Shown: positions 16,846 through 25,536 of the stretch, one piece after another
Layout: each line of letters opens with the position of its first letter
Numbering within the stretch: position 1 is the first letter of the stretch
Origin: G963668185 sp963668185
Lineage (GTDB): Bacteria > Chloroflexota > Dehalococcoidia > Lucifugimonadales > G963668185
DNA length: 64,000 nucleotides
Direction: 5' to 3'
NCBI GenBank assembly: GCA_963668185.1
Contig: OY764162.1
Coordinates: 2,294,001 to 2,358,000, forward strand
Translations under genes and position numbers: made by a program
Notes under the pieces: model-generated
Seen by the model: the letters and a program-made list of their open reading frames with translations, nothing else
What the model was told of the DNA's origin: nothing
Databases searched by the model: none

Positions 16846-18540
16846 ATGTCCTGGAAAGAGCGCGCAGGCAGCCCCTTCGAAACGTACAAGCAGGACGCCG
16901 TAGCCACGAACGGCATGGTGGCCACGAACCACCCTCTCGGCTCGGCCGCGGGCCTGGAGATGCTCGCGATGGGCGGCAACGCCATGGACGCCGCCGTGGC
17001 CTCCGCGTTCGCCTTGAGCGTGGTGGAGCCGATGATGATCGGCATATTCGGGGCCGGGTTCATCAACTACTTCAACGCCTCAGACGGCGAGTTCGTGAAC
17101 ATCGACAACTACGCGGTCGCTCCCCAGGCCGCGACCGCGGACATGTACGAGACGATCTCAGACGACTGGCCCGACTACATGGAGACCGCGGGCCGGGCCA
17201 ACCTCGTCGGGTACAGGGCGGTCGGCGTTCCCGGCGCGCTGAAGGGCTGGTGCTACGCCGAGGAGCGGTACGGCAGGCTCGGACTCGACACCGTGATCCA
17301 GCCCGCGATCCGATACGCCGGACGAGGCTTCCCCGCCAGCCGGTACTTGGTGGACATCATCCACCAGTCACGGGAAGACCTAGCGATGTTCCCGGCCAGC
17401 GCCGACGTGTTCCTTCCGGGCGGCTCGCCGCCGCGAGTGGGCGACCTGATCGTAAGAGAGGACTACGCCAACACCCTGAAGTCTGTTGCGGCTCACGGGC
17501 CGGACGCGCTCTACAAGGGCGGCATCGGCGAGATGGTGGCGGACGACATGGCGGCGAACGGCGGCATCATCACCTCAGACGACCTTCGCGACTACCGTAT
17601 CCATCTCCGGGAACCCGTGCGAGGCTCCTATCGCGGCTACGAGATAGTCTCGATGGCGCCGACCAGTTCCGGGGGTACGGCAATCGTAGAGATGCTGAAC
17701 ATCCTCGAAGGCTTCGACGTTGGGGGAGCCGGATTCGGCACGGCAGAGGGCGCGCACCTCCTTGCGGAGTCGATGAAGATCGCCTTCGCGGACCGGTTCG
17801 AGTACATAGGCGATCCCGCGGTCGTCGAGGCGCCGGTGGCGGCGCTGACCGGCAAGCGGTACGCGGAGTCGCGCCGAAGCGAGATCGACACCGGCTCCGC
17901 GGGCAGCTTCAGCTACGGCAAGCCCTGGGAGTACGTGGGAGAAGGCGCGGACACGACCCATCTGACCGTGGCCGACGGAGACGGCAACATCGTCTCTACG
18001 ACGCAGACAATCCACGCGGCGTTCGGCTCCAAGGTCACGACTCCGGGCACGGGGATGCTGCTCAACAACAACATGAACGTCTTCGATCCCCACCCCGGCA
18101 ACGCCAACTCGATCGCGCCCGGCAAGAGGATGGTCAGCAGCATGGCCCCGACCATCGTCATGAAGGACGGCAGGCCGTTCATGGCGCTGGGAACGCCCGG
18201 CGGGACGCGCATCTTCCCGTCCGTGCTGCAGGCGATCGTGAACGTGATCGACCACGGCATGACCCTCCAGGAAGCGGTCGAAGCCCCGCGAATGTGGACC
18301 CAGGGGCAGGCCCTGGAGGTCGAGGCTGGCATCGCTCATCCCGTCCGGGAACGGCTGCGGGCGATGGGGCACGACGTGCAGGAGGTGGCGAGGGTCGCCG
18401 GCGGCATGAACGGCGTCATGTTCGACCACCGGCGCGGCGTAATCCACGGGGCCGCGTGCTGGCGCGCGGACGGCGCCCCCGCCGGATTCAGCGGAGGCCC
18501 AGCCAAAGCCACGTCAGGCGACGCGCTGTACCGGCTGTAG
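16846..18540 (+). CDS. ggt: Gamma-glutamyltranspeptidase family protein
   Basis: A 564-residue Ntn-hydrolase that cleaves gamma-glutamyl bonds (glutathione and related amides) after autoprocessing. The nucleophile at the new N-terminus of the small subunit is T370, in DTTHLTVADGDGNIVSTT. The large subunit shows NHPLGSAAGLEMLAMGGNAMDAAVA and the small subunit GTGMLLNNNM and GTPGGTRIF. No signal peptide is evident, so it may be cytoplasmic or exported otherwise. It sits 28 bases after aconitase and is followed by an intrinsic terminator. Cephalosporin acylase-like members share these motifs. Confidence 0.92.
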   Translation: MSWKERAGSPFETYKQDAVATNGMVATNHPLGSAAGLEMLAMGGNAMDAAVASAFALSVVEPMMIGIFGAGFINYFNASDGEFVNIDNYAVAPQAATADMYETISDDWPDYMETAGRANLVGYRAVGVPGALKGWCYAEERYGRLGLDTVIQPAIRYAGRGFPASRYLVDIIHQSREDLAMFPASADVFLPGGSPPRVGDLIVREDYANTLKSVAAHGPDALYKGGIGEMVADDMAANGGIITSDDLRDYRIHLREPVRGSYRGYEIVSMAPTSSGGTAIVEMLNILEGFDVGGAGFGTAEGAHLLAESMKIAFADRFEYIGDPAVVEAPVAALTGKRYAESRRSEIDTGSAGSFSYGKPWEYVGEGADTTHLTVADGDGNIVSTTQTIHAAFGSKVTTPGTGMLLNNNMNVFDPHPGNANSIAPGKRMVSSMAPTIVMKDGRPFMALGTPGGTRIFPSVLQAIVNVIDHGMTLQEAVEAPRMWTQGQALEVEAGIAHPVRERLRAMGHDVQEVARVAGGMNGVMFDHRRGVIHGAACWRADGAPAGFSGGPAKATSGDALYRL

Positions 18541-18838
18541 GCGCGGGGGTGGGCCTGAGGGGACGTAGATAGCACTGTCTTTGAAATGTGGCTGGAGGGC
18601 CTGTGAGCAATGCTCTTGGTGCGGAACGCTTCGACCCGCTATACCCAACAGAATCAAGAGCCTTCACAGTCAGGTTCAAAATAGCGGTGTAATCAGCTAG
18701 GGCATATCGGTGCCAAAGCTATGGTTTCTTAGCCCCGTCATTTCTGCGGGGTTTTTCCTTCGGGAGGCAGGATACCCGCACAGATTGTCGAAGGGATCTT
18801 GATATCAATGGGGGATATTGTGGGCTACTGTCCTCCGC
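18541..18838. other. Boundary spacer between chromosomal genes and island
   Basis: About 300 bases without a convincing gene. It contains an intrinsic terminator (18733-18756) and marks the drop from GC-rich chromosome to the AT-richer island. No tRNA or clear att core could be recognised. Confidence 0.4.
18733..18756 (+). terminator. Intrinsic terminator downstream of ggt
   Basis: CCCCG (18733-18737) pairs with CGGGG (18747-18751), followed by TTTTT. It is placed about 190 bases after the ggt stop. Confidence 0.6.
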
Positions 18839-19321
18839 TCAACCACTATGGTTCTCCAGGTACTCCGAGAGCTTGATGCAGAAGTCGTACAGCTTGTCTC
18901 CCCTGATCTCATAACTACATGGCGAACTGTCGGGCACTCCATTCCCGACCTTGATCGTTACCTCATGCAGGTAGCGGGAATCTGGATTCCCTGAGAAAGT
19001 ATAGTGACCGTGGGCGGCGGCTATTCTCAAGTTCCCGACAAGGTCCTTCAGGTTCTTGCTCTCTCTTCCTTTGTCAGTGCCCGTAAAGATCCAGTTCGGC
19101 CATCCCCTATGAAAGAGGTCCTGACTAACGCCAGACTCAAAGTCCTGTTCGCCTTCCTGTGTATGTCGTTGCCAAGGAACCACAACTATGCCCAAGAGAG
19201 AATTCACCAGTTGAGTTACAACGTGGAAGTCCATTCTTGAGTCGAAAGAGGCTTTCGCCAACTCCAGGTTGCGTCGTGTACGCTCTGCAAACCCTGGGGT
19301 AGTTCTTCTGCTATCTGCCAT
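18839..19321 (-). CDS. HEPN-domain protein (pEK499-p136-like)
   Basis: A 160-residue helical protein. The N-terminal FAERTRRNLELA...VTQLVNSLLGIVVVPWQ matches the pattern of HEPN proteins of the pEK499_p136 type. R99 and H104 in LRIAAAHGHY form the R-x4-H motif used by HEPN ribonucleases. Members often act as toxins or phage-triggered RNases. It is on the same strand and just downstream of the DUF3883-containing gene, within an island rich in defence genes, so a joint role is plausible. The family call is from pattern only. Confidence 0.6.
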   Translation of the reverse strand: MADSRRTTPGFAERTRRNLELAKASFDSRMDFHVVTQLVNSLLGIVVVPWQRHTQEGEQDFESGVSQDLFHRGWPNWIFTGTDKGRESKNLKDLVGNLRIAAAHGHYTFSGNPDSRYLHEVTIKVGNGVPDSSPCSYEIRGDKLYDFCIKLSEYLENHSG

Positions 19322-19387
19322 TCTCGCCTCTCACCGTTGACCTGTGCCCAAGCCTAGTATTGCCCTTCTACTGTCTTGCCCTCAATG

Positions 19388-20077
19388 TCATCGGGAATTC
19401 AACGCTTCCACCTCGGCATTCAACGAGCTCACATTCAATCTCATCGCATCACTCAAGAGCAAACCAACCGGATCTCGAAACTCCTTCACTGACGGAGCGC
19501 GAGTATCTGCCTCATACACTCGATACAAGATATATTGCCCGCGGAGCTGGCGAGCCTTGTCGAACTCGGCTTTGGACCAGCGGAAGCGTCCGTCAGTACC
19601 GCTGGTAGACTTCACTTCTATCCAGAGCTTTTTTCCGTTGTCGTCGATCGAACTAATGTCGAAGTCAGATCCCGGGTTGTCTTGGGATACCCAAACGACT
19701 TTGGATTCATCCCCTCCTAGTGCATTGACCCTGGCTCTTTCTCTCCGGTAGATGATCTCCTCACCACGGTGCCCGATGGAACGTTCCCATGCCTCCTGTT
19801 CTGGAGTGGGTGGGCTCCACGAACCGGACCCGCCCCCACCCGCCCCTGTAGGGGAACCCTTCACCGAAAGAGAACCACCCGTAGCCAAAGATTGAACGGA
19901 AACCTCGTCGATTGGTGGCAGTTGCCTTGCAGAGGACTGAGGAGGATCGTCCTTGGGTTGCTGACCGGGCTCTTGTTTGTTGGATGGAGGAGGTTGTTCC
20001 TCTTCTGAGTTTTCAGAGTCATTCGCTTGCTCCTTGGTCAAGTCGTCCGAGAGCATCTGGAAAACCAACTCATCCAC
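19388..20077 (-). CDS. DUF3883 PD-(D/E)xK-like domain protein (3' half of broken gene)
   Basis: A 229-residue open frame with a GTG start. Residues 15-95 are acidic, Pro/Gly/Ser-rich linker. Residues about 98-229 are a DUF3883 domain: IGHRGEE, then PGSDFDISSIDDNGKKLWIEVKST with D140, E154 and K156 as likely PD-(D/E)xK residues. The frame continues in phase 28 codons upstream to a TGA at 20162-20164, beyond which the 20162-21154 frame continues in the same phase. The two are therefore probably one gene interrupted by a stop. DUF3883 domains are common at the C-termini of large defence ATPases. Confidence 0.65.
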   Translation of the reverse strand: MDELVFQMLSDDLTKEQANDSENSEEEQPPPSNKQEPGQQPKDDPPQSSARQLPPIDEVSVQSLATGGSLSVKGSPTGAGGGGSGSWSPPTPEQEAWERSIGHRGEEIIYRRERARVNALGGDESKVVWVSQDNPGSDFDISSIDDNGKKLWIEVKSTSGTDGRFRWSKAEFDKARQLRGQYILYRVYEADTRAPSVKEFRDPVGLLLSDAMRLNVSSLNAEVEALNSR

Positions 20078-20161
20078 CTCGTCACCTTCGCTGTCGCTAG
20101 GCTCTCCGTCATCATTCCACTCTTCGAGTTCACCTTCCTCATCTCGGGGCAGCGCGGGGGA

Positions 20162-21154
20162 TCACGGGATCCCCTGGCTTTGCAGATATCGTTCCATCGC
20201 TTTCAAAGAAGAACAAGCCAGCAACCTGAATATGGAGTCAGATAGCCCTCTCCCAAGGAGGATATCGTCGGTGACGAGATTGGCAATTGCTCCGCTCAAA
20301 TGTCCCCTGAGGTCCGACAAGTTTGAAACGCGCACCGAAACGAACCTATGCTCCTCCACCGCCAATTCTTTAGGTACTACGACCTCATGACCGGCCACTT
20401 TGCACACTACTTCCAACTGCTCAACAAACGCGATCTGAGAACGAGCCCTAAGCATGCCCATTAGTTCCAGAGGAGTAACCAGTCCGGTCTTCGACGTACT
20501 TGGCAATCTAGCTTCGGCGAGCCTGCAGACCGCTGAAGCGAAGTGATGGGAGTGCAGTTTTGCTAAGAGTTGGTCAACGTTTACTCGTGCTGGAGCAGAA
20601 GCCGGCTCTCCTTGGCGAATTCGAATGAGCTGCCGTACCTCCGTGAGTTTCTTGACACCAATTGCAGTGAAGAACGGAAGGTTGCCGACACTATCATAGT
20701 CTGCGAACGACACGGCTAATCCTTGCTCGGAAGCGGAATACGACAACTGAGGGTCATCATCGATGAGAAACGTCCCGGCCTGGGCGTCTTTGAGGGCATG
20801 AAGCAAGCCCGATTGATCAAGTAGAAATCTGGCCCCTTTGGATATTCCTTCAGGAAGAGAGGCCATTCCCTTGTAGGCTTCTCGGAGAGAGTGCCGCTCA
20901 GAAATTGATACCGGCCCCTGGGTATGTTCGTATCTCTGGGCATACCACCGCAGCAGTTGTAACCAATGGTGCGGCTGAGGTTGAGGGAATGCACCCAGAG
21001 CTTGTGCCGATTTTTGGAAGGATGCTGTTGCACCGACGACCTGCGGCACAGCATTCAGGAAAGCCCTTCTATGGCGTGGCCCGATGAGAACCTCAGCAGG
21101 GGGATGGAAAGCACTTTCCAACCACAAGATCGTTTCGTCAGACTGAGAGTCCAA
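20162..21154 (-). CDS. N-terminally truncated partner of the DUF3883 protein
   Basis: A 330-residue frame with a TTG start, lacking an identifiable N-terminal domain. It is helical (LLRWYAQRYEHTQ..., FLIDDDPQLSYSASEQGLAVSF) and resembles the middle parts of large sacsin-like or ATPase proteins that end in DUF3883. This similarity is weak and inferred. Its 5' side abuts the IS481-type element whose end is at 21176, so the original N-terminus has been lost. The 3' end is an in-frame TGA. Expression as a functional protein is doubtful. Confidence 0.5.
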   Translation of the reverse strand: MDSQSDETILWLESAFHPPAEVLIGPRHRRAFLNAVPQVVGATASFQKSAQALGAFPQPQPHHWLQLLRWYAQRYEHTQGPVSISERHSLREAYKGMASLPEGISKGARFLLDQSGLLHALKDAQAGTFLIDDDPQLSYSASEQGLAVSFADYDSVGNLPFFTAIGVKKLTEVRQLIRIRQGEPASAPARVNVDQLLAKLHSHHFASAVCRLAEARLPSTSKTGLVTPLELMGMLRARSQIAFVEQLEVVCKVAGHEVVVPKELAVEEHRFVSVRVSNLSDLRGHLSGAIANLVTDDILLGRGLSDSIFRLLACSSLKAMERYLQSQGIP

Positions 21155-21175
21155 AGCCTGTTTTTCCGTCCGAAG

Positions 21176-22306
21176 TGTACTCGTTCAGTACATATGGGAC
21201 AGTTTTGGCGAGACCATGTCCGGGTGGTGATGCTGAAGATACTCGGCCGGAGTGCGCCCGTCCAGTGAGTGGTGTGGGCGGACAGTGTCGTATAGGCGCT
21301 CCCATTCCAGAAGCGCTCTGTTGAGTGGCGCCATCTCGAGGTCGCCGTCATACAGTTCGTAGAACTCCTCAGTGTGGGTACGCTGCGCCCTCTCTACGTG
21401 GCCATTGAGCTTCGGGGATCGCGGCGGCAACACAAACAGTCTGATCCCGTAGTCCCGGCACGCTGCCTCGAACTCAGCCATGAACTCAGAACCCCCATCG
21501 ACCTGCACCGCCTTGATCGGAAACGGAAAGCGCCGACGCATTGAGTCCAGGAACCGCGCCGCCAACGTCGACGTGGCTCGCGTGTGTACCTCGATCACGT
21601 CCCACCGCGACACCACATCCCTCGCAGTGAAGTGCTTGAGCACCATACCCGGAAGGGGGCGGACATCCAGCGTGTCCACCTGCACTATGTCGCCCGGATT
21701 GACGGCCTGGTACTCCCTGGGCTTGCGCACCGCATAGGGACGGGCACGGGCGCGCTTACGCGCCGCTACACCCTGTCGCGGAGGTTCCTTGAGTACGCCG
21801 CGAACCTTCAGACTGGCCAGGATGCGGCCCACCATCGAAGTGGACACCTGCCAGCCCTCTCGCCTCAGCATCACCACCAACTTGTCCTTGCCCCAGCGTG
21901 GATACCGCTCCCTCATCTCCATCACCGCCTCGGCCAACTCCACGCTCCACGTAGGACCGCGTACCCTGTGAGGACGACGGCTCTTGGCACACAGGCCGGC
22001 CGGTCCCTCTTCCCTCAGCGCCCTGTCCCACCTGTACAGCGTCGAGCGGGCCATGCCCAATGCTTCAGCCGCTTCGGAGCCGGACAGTCCCCGCCGTCTC
22101 AGCGCCTGCCAGCAGTTCACCATGCGCAATCGCTCCTGCGCTTCGGCAGGCAGGTCTGTCAGTGTAGCCTTGGCAAGCTGGTAGAATGGCTTGGGTAGAC
22201 CTACTACCCGCATACAGGGACCTCCTTGGTTTGTCTCACCCAAAGGATGGTCCCTTTCTCTTTCCCTTACAACTCCCCCTGTCTCACATCTATCTGAACG
22301 AGTTCA
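21176..22306. mobile_element. IS481-type insertion sequence with terminal inverted repeats
   Basis: The left end TGTACTCGTTCAG...GGACAG (21176-21202) and the right end, read on the minus strand, TGAACTCGTTCAG...GAGACAG (22306-22279) are imperfect inverted repeats. They flank a complete DDE transposase gene. No matching target duplication is seen between bases before 21176 and after 22306, suggesting that an IS-mediated deletion joined two formerly separate loci. Its right end supplies the stop codon of the recombinase gene. Confidence 0.75.
21185..22213 (-). CDS. IS481-family DDE transposase
   Basis: A 342-residue transposase. The N-terminal winged HTH region (LRRRGLSGSEAAEALGMARSTLYRWDRAL) binds the ends. 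The integrase catalytic core carries the triad Asp in VQVDTLDV, Asp in VQVDGGSEF and Glu in NGHVERAQRTHTEEF. The C-terminus TVRPHHSLDGRTPAEYL is typical. The ATG at 22213 follows CAAGGAGGTCCCTGT, so it is chosen over the upstream TTG. The gene is intact and the element may still be active. Confidence 0.88.
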   Translation of the reverse strand: MRVVGLPKPFYQLAKATLTDLPAEAQERLRMVNCWQALRRRGLSGSEAAEALGMARSTLYRWDRALREEGPAGLCAKSRRPHRVRGPTWSVELAEAVMEMRERYPRWGKDKLVVMLRREGWQVSTSMVGRILASLKVRGVLKEPPRQGVAARKRARARPYAVRKPREYQAVNPGDIVQVDTLDVRPLPGMVLKHFTARDVVSRWDVIEVHTRATSTLAARFLDSMRRRFPFPIKAVQVDGGSEFMAEFEAACRDYGIRLFVLPPRSPKLNGHVERAQRTHTEEFYELYDGDLEMAPLNRALLEWERLYDTVRPHHSLDGRTPAEYLQHHHPDMVSPKLSHMY

Positions 22307-23821
22307 GCTGTCGCTTGGCATAGGCACTGTGTATCTAAGGAGGGCGTCGCCGGGTATGACGACGATCTCCTTGACGAACGACTGGATGAAGGCCTTGCGC
22401 TCGGTCAGTTCGCTGTGCTTCAGGAAATCTCTCATCTCCTTGGCGTAGGCCTCCACGGTGTCCACGTCGTCTAGGACCGACCTGCGCTGAGTCAAGATTG
22501 CCCTGGCTGCTGATGCCTCGTCCTCAAGGAGCTCCTGCCGGTCCCTGAGTTCCCTGATGTGGTTTCCGGCGTCGGCCATGTCGATATTGTCGGTCTCCCC
22601 GATGAAGTGCCAGATGCGGCTAAGGTGCCGCTTCACATCCTCAAGTTCCGTGTCTATCTCCTCCAGCCTCTTGTGCTGCCCGGCGGCCACCTTATCCATC
22701 TTCTCGTCCACGGTCTTCACCAGGTCTCGGACGTTTCCTTCGGTGAGAACGTTGGAGCGAATCTTATCGACGACCAGTTTCTCGAACCGTCGGGCGTTGA
22801 GCCTTGGGGTGTCGCATGACCCGCTGCCCTGCTTCATGAGGGTCTGGCAGACGTAGTATGGAAACTTGCCGCTCTTGGCGTACTGGCCGGTCAGTGCGCG
22901 CCTGCAGGACTTACACTTGACCAGCCCGCTGAGGAGGAAGGGACTTGCAACCCTGCGGGGGTTGACCACCTTGGGCGCACGTGAGCGCATCAGCTTGGCC
23001 ACACGGTTGAACTGGGCTTTGGAAACAATGGCCGGGAACGCATCATCCACCCGCACGGGATCGGCCCCGTCCTTGGCATTCATGCCCCAGATCAAGGTGC
23101 CGGTGTAGGTCTCGTTGATGAGGATTGCGTGGAGGGTCGTCTTGCCCCAGGGGTTTCCCCTAGGGCTGGCGATGCCCTCGTCGTTGAGCGTCCGAGCGAT
23201 GTCGAGAGTCGACTTTCCGGCCTCCGACATGTCGAAGATGCGCCTGACGATCTGGGACGAATCGGGATCCGGCTCCAGTCTGGGTCTCTTCTTGGATCCA
23301 TCCTGTATCATGACCCTGCTGTAGCCGAACGGCGCCCCGCTGGACATCCAGAAGCCCCTCGATGCAGCCTCCCGCATTCCCCTGGTGACCTCCTGAGCCA
23401 GATTCTCGCTGTAGAATTCGTCCACGCTCTCGATGATGCCCTCAAGCAGCCTGCCGGTGGCGGTGTCCTCGGCCTGCTCGGTGATGGACACTACTCGGAT
23501 GCCCTTGCGCCGAAGCATGGACTTGAAGGCGACGGCGTGCTCGCGCTTGCGGGTGAACCTCGAAAACTTCCAGAAGAGGATTTCCTTGAAGGGGGCCTTG
23601 GGCTTGGCGGCCTCATCCAGCATCTTGCGGAACTCGGGGCGGTCGGCGACACGTCCGCTCTCGGCCTCGTCCACGTACTCCCGGAAGACCATGTAGCCGT
23701 TTTTTGAGGCGTAGGCCCTGAGCGCCCGAAGTTGTGCGGCAACGGAGTTGTCCACGTCCTGCCGGTCGCTGGACACCCTAGCGTAGAGCGCCGCCGGCAT
23801 GAGGTCTTGTCGATCAGTCAT
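22304..23821 (-). CDS. Large serine recombinase, C-terminus truncated by IS
   Basis: A 505-residue site-specific recombinase. The resolvase domain starts ALYARVSSDRQDVDNS with catalytic Ser17. The recombinase domain carries GKSTLDIARTLNDEGIASPRG. A zinc ribbon has four Cys (VKCKSCRRALTG...YVCQ...SCD), and a long coiled coil follows. It is closely related to the recombinase at 39085-40665 along its length, but ends at MPSDS, where the relative continues for about 21 residues. The TGA (22304-22306) belongs to the IS end. The start ATG 23821 overlaps the upstream ribbon-helix-helix stop. Loss of the tail may or may not affect activity. Confidence 0.88.
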   Translation of the reverse strand: MTDRQDLMPAALYARVSSDRQDVDNSVAAQLRALRAYASKNGYMVFREYVDEAESGRVADRPEFRKMLDEAAKPKAPFKEILFWKFSRFTRKREHAVAFKSMLRRKGIRVVSITEQAEDTATGRLLEGIIESVDEFYSENLAQEVTRGMREAASRGFWMSSGAPFGYSRVMIQDGSKKRPRLEPDPDSSQIVRRIFDMSEAGKSTLDIARTLNDEGIASPRGNPWGKTTLHAILINETYTGTLIWGMNAKDGADPVRVDDAFPAIVSKAQFNRVAKLMRSRAPKVVNPRRVASPFLLSGLVKCKSCRRALTGQYAKSGKFPYYVCQTLMKQGSGSCDTPRLNARRFEKLVVDKIRSNVLTEGNVRDLVKTVDEKMDKVAAGQHKRLEEIDTELEDVKRHLSRIWHFIGETDNIDMADAGNHIRELRDRQELLEDEASAARAILTQRRSVLDDVDTVEAYAKEMRDFLKHSELTERKAFIQSFVKEIVVIPGDALLRYTVPMPSDS

Positions 23822-24038
23822 TTGCCTTTCCTCCCCTTCCATGCTGCTGTTCGGGTTTATGTGATTTCCGCCTCTGCATCCGTTCTTGTATCCGCCATTC
23901 CCTCTCCTCCAAGTAGAGGCGGAACGCCTTACGCATAAGCTGGCTCACGGAGCAATCCTCTTCCTCGACCACCTGCCTGAGCTGCTGTTCCATCTCGGGC
24001 GGCATGGACAGGGTGATGGTCTTTCTGTTCCTTGGCAC
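23814..24038 (-). CDS. Ribbon-helix-helix DNA-binding protein
   Basis: A 74-residue protein with an N-terminal RHH fold: KTITLSMPPEMEQQLRQVVEEEDCSVSQLMRKAFRLYLEE split as strand (TITLSM), helix (PEMEQQLRQVV) and helix (SVSQLMRKAFRLYL). The tail is basic. It overlaps the recombinase ATG by eight bases (AATGACTGA). It is therefore translated with the integrase and probably regulates it, or acts as a directionality or partition-like factor. A lone antitoxin is the alternative. Confidence 0.75.
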   Translation of the reverse strand: MPRNRKTITLSMPPEMEQQLRQVVEEEDCSVSQLMRKAFRLYLEEREWRIQERMQRRKSHKPEQQHGRGGKAND

Positions 24039-24330
24039 GTCCTTTGCCCTCCTTCGGTATTGCCTGGTCTTACCCTGATCATGAACGGATCAGCAATTGT
24101 TGTCAAGATCATCCGGAGGGCCATCTCAATCGCATGAGGGTCGACGAAGTTGGAGCATCCGTGGGTTGTATTCTCGATCACGACCTCCTAAGTTGCCGAT
24201 AGTGCTGGAGGCGGAGGACATGAACCAAGCCAGCCTCTTCTTTCGGGTTGATGATGATTGACGACAGAAACCCGCAAGCCTATACTCTCATTGTAATTTG
24301 TAGGGTTTCATTGTAAGGAGTTGGTAGGAC

Positions 24331-24558
24331 ATGGCGTCTGAAGAAGGTTGGGTTGGTATCGCAGACGTAGCTGCCCACCTGAGCGTAGCCAAAGACTCCA
24401 TCTACCGCTGGGTTGACACCAAGGAATTCCCCGCTCACCGAGTGGGACGCCTCTTGCGCTTTCAGCTCTCAGAGGTTGACGAATGGGTAAGAGCGGGCGG
24501 CGGGAGTGATTCCGGCATCCAGAGAATTAGAAGGACACCAGCATCCAGGAGAGAATAG
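24331..24558 (+). CDS. Excisionase-type HTH DNA-binding protein
   Basis: A 75-residue protein of the MerR-like excisionase family: WVGIADVAAHLSVAKDSIYRWVDTKEFPAHRVGRLLRFQ split over residues 6-45, with the typical SVAKDSIYRW recognition helix and wing. AAGGAG lies 8-13 bases before the ATG. It is divergent from the recombinase operon, so it may serve as recombination directionality factor or as a regulator of the island. The upstream spacer carries short TTGTAA repeats (24292-24317). Confidence 0.8.
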   Translation: MASEEGWVGIADVAAHLSVAKDSIYRWVDTKEFPAHRVGRLLRFQLSEVDEWVRAGGGSDSGIQRIRRTPASRRE

Positions 24559-24625
24559 CGAAGCATAACCATTTTCACGATAGACTCGATGAGTATTGCG
24601 AGTCCGCCACGTCGATGCCGGCAAG

Positions 24626-24643
24626 CTAGAGTACTCACTCTAG
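24626..24643. promoter_or_regulatory. Perfect inverted repeat upstream of hamA-like gene
   Basis: CTAGAGT-ACTC-ACTCTAG has 7-bp perfect arms with a 4-base spacer, about 120 bases before the HamA-like start. It is a candidate operator for the adjacent HTH or RHH regulator. No T-tract follows, so it is not a terminator. Confidence 0.4.
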
Positions 24644-24759
24644 ACAACCCCTGGAACGGGAATCACGTCAAGAGGGCGCGAAGGCGGTGGCAGCAGAGGG
24701 AGGGACAGCTAAATCTTGGAACGGGTGTGTACTTTGGAGAATTGCTGTAAGGAACTGCC

Positions 24760-25536
24760 ATGAGTGTTGCAGACTGGTTGAAGGCTTCCCCGTATCCAGC
24801 CTCCACATTCTCCTTTGACGTTACCAACCTCGAAGAAACCACTTACGTGCCGTCATCCAGCGAGTTGGCTGATCTGTTGGCTGAGAGCTATTGGGGCAAT
24901 GACTACTTGGCCACCATAGCCGACAGATATGGATTCGACGCAGTCCGCGACAAGTTTCTCCTTGCACGAGCTGGGGCAAGACTCCAAGTCAGACGAGGAG
25001 ATTTCGGAGAAGCTGTAACTGCAGACTACCTCAAGGTGGCTGAAGGGTACCTTGTCCCTGTATCAAAGCTGAGGTTCAAGATTGGGACCGACCAGACTTT
25101 GCCTGGCACCGACTGTGTTGCACTCAAGGTGTCGGGGACCGATCTTGCTGAGGTGGTATTCGTTGAGTCGAAATTACGTACCTCTCTGGACCTATCGGTG
25201 GCTGTAACAGGATCGCAACAGCTTCAGCAAGATGCCAATAGTGCAACGCCAGAAATACTGACCTTCATGGCTCGTCAGATGCGACAGGCAAACGATCCAC
25301 TCACAGTTTCGTTCGAGGAGTATGTGTTTCACCGTGATACCGACTTGGACAGATATCTGCTCGTGCTCCTCCAAGAGTCGAGCACATGGGACGAGCGAAT
25401 ACTGAAGAATCTTGAAGATGAGGAACTCGATCTCACACCCCTGCACGTATACGTTGCAGCAATCTCAGATCTGAAAGACCTTTCTGATGGTGCTTTCTCG
25501 GCGATGGGCGCGGAGGTGATTGAAGATGACAACTGA
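24760..25536 (+). CDS. hamA: HamA-like (DUF1837) nuclease of a Hachiman-type defence system
   Basis: A 258-residue protein. The core RRGDFGEAVTADYLKVAEG, PVSKLRFKIGTDQTLPGTD and EVVFVESKLRTSL matches the HamA/AbpA (DUF1837) family. D118, E136 and K138 form a PD-(D/E)xK-type site. In Hachiman systems HamA degrades DNA once released by its partner helicase. The helicase gene follows with an 11-base overlap, the expected HamA-HamB order. Codon use and GC are lower than in the chromosomal genes. AAGGAACTGCC precedes the ATG. Confidence 0.78.
   Translation: MSVADWLKASPYPASTFSFDVTNLEETTYVPSSSELADLLAESYWGNDYLATIADRYGFDAVRDKFLLARAGARLQVRRGDFGEAVTADYLKVAEGYLVPVSKLRFKIGTDQTLPGTDCVALKVSGTDLAEVVFVESKLRTSLDLSVAVTGSQQLQQDANSATPEILTFMARQMRQANDPLTVSFEEYVFHRDTDLDRYLLVLLQESSTWDERILKNLEDEELDLTPLHVYVAAISDLKDLSDGAFSAMGAEVIEDDN

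Noticed and set aside
16200..18572. 790-codon plus-strand frame across aconitase and gamma-glutamyltranspeptidase
   Set aside because: Arg/Gly/Pro-rich shadow in another phase of two well-supported genes.
18575..18700. Possible tRNA or tmRNA 3' end at the island boundary
   Set aside because: A GGTTCAAAAT T-arm-like string is present, but no cloverleaf or CCA-type acceptor could be built.
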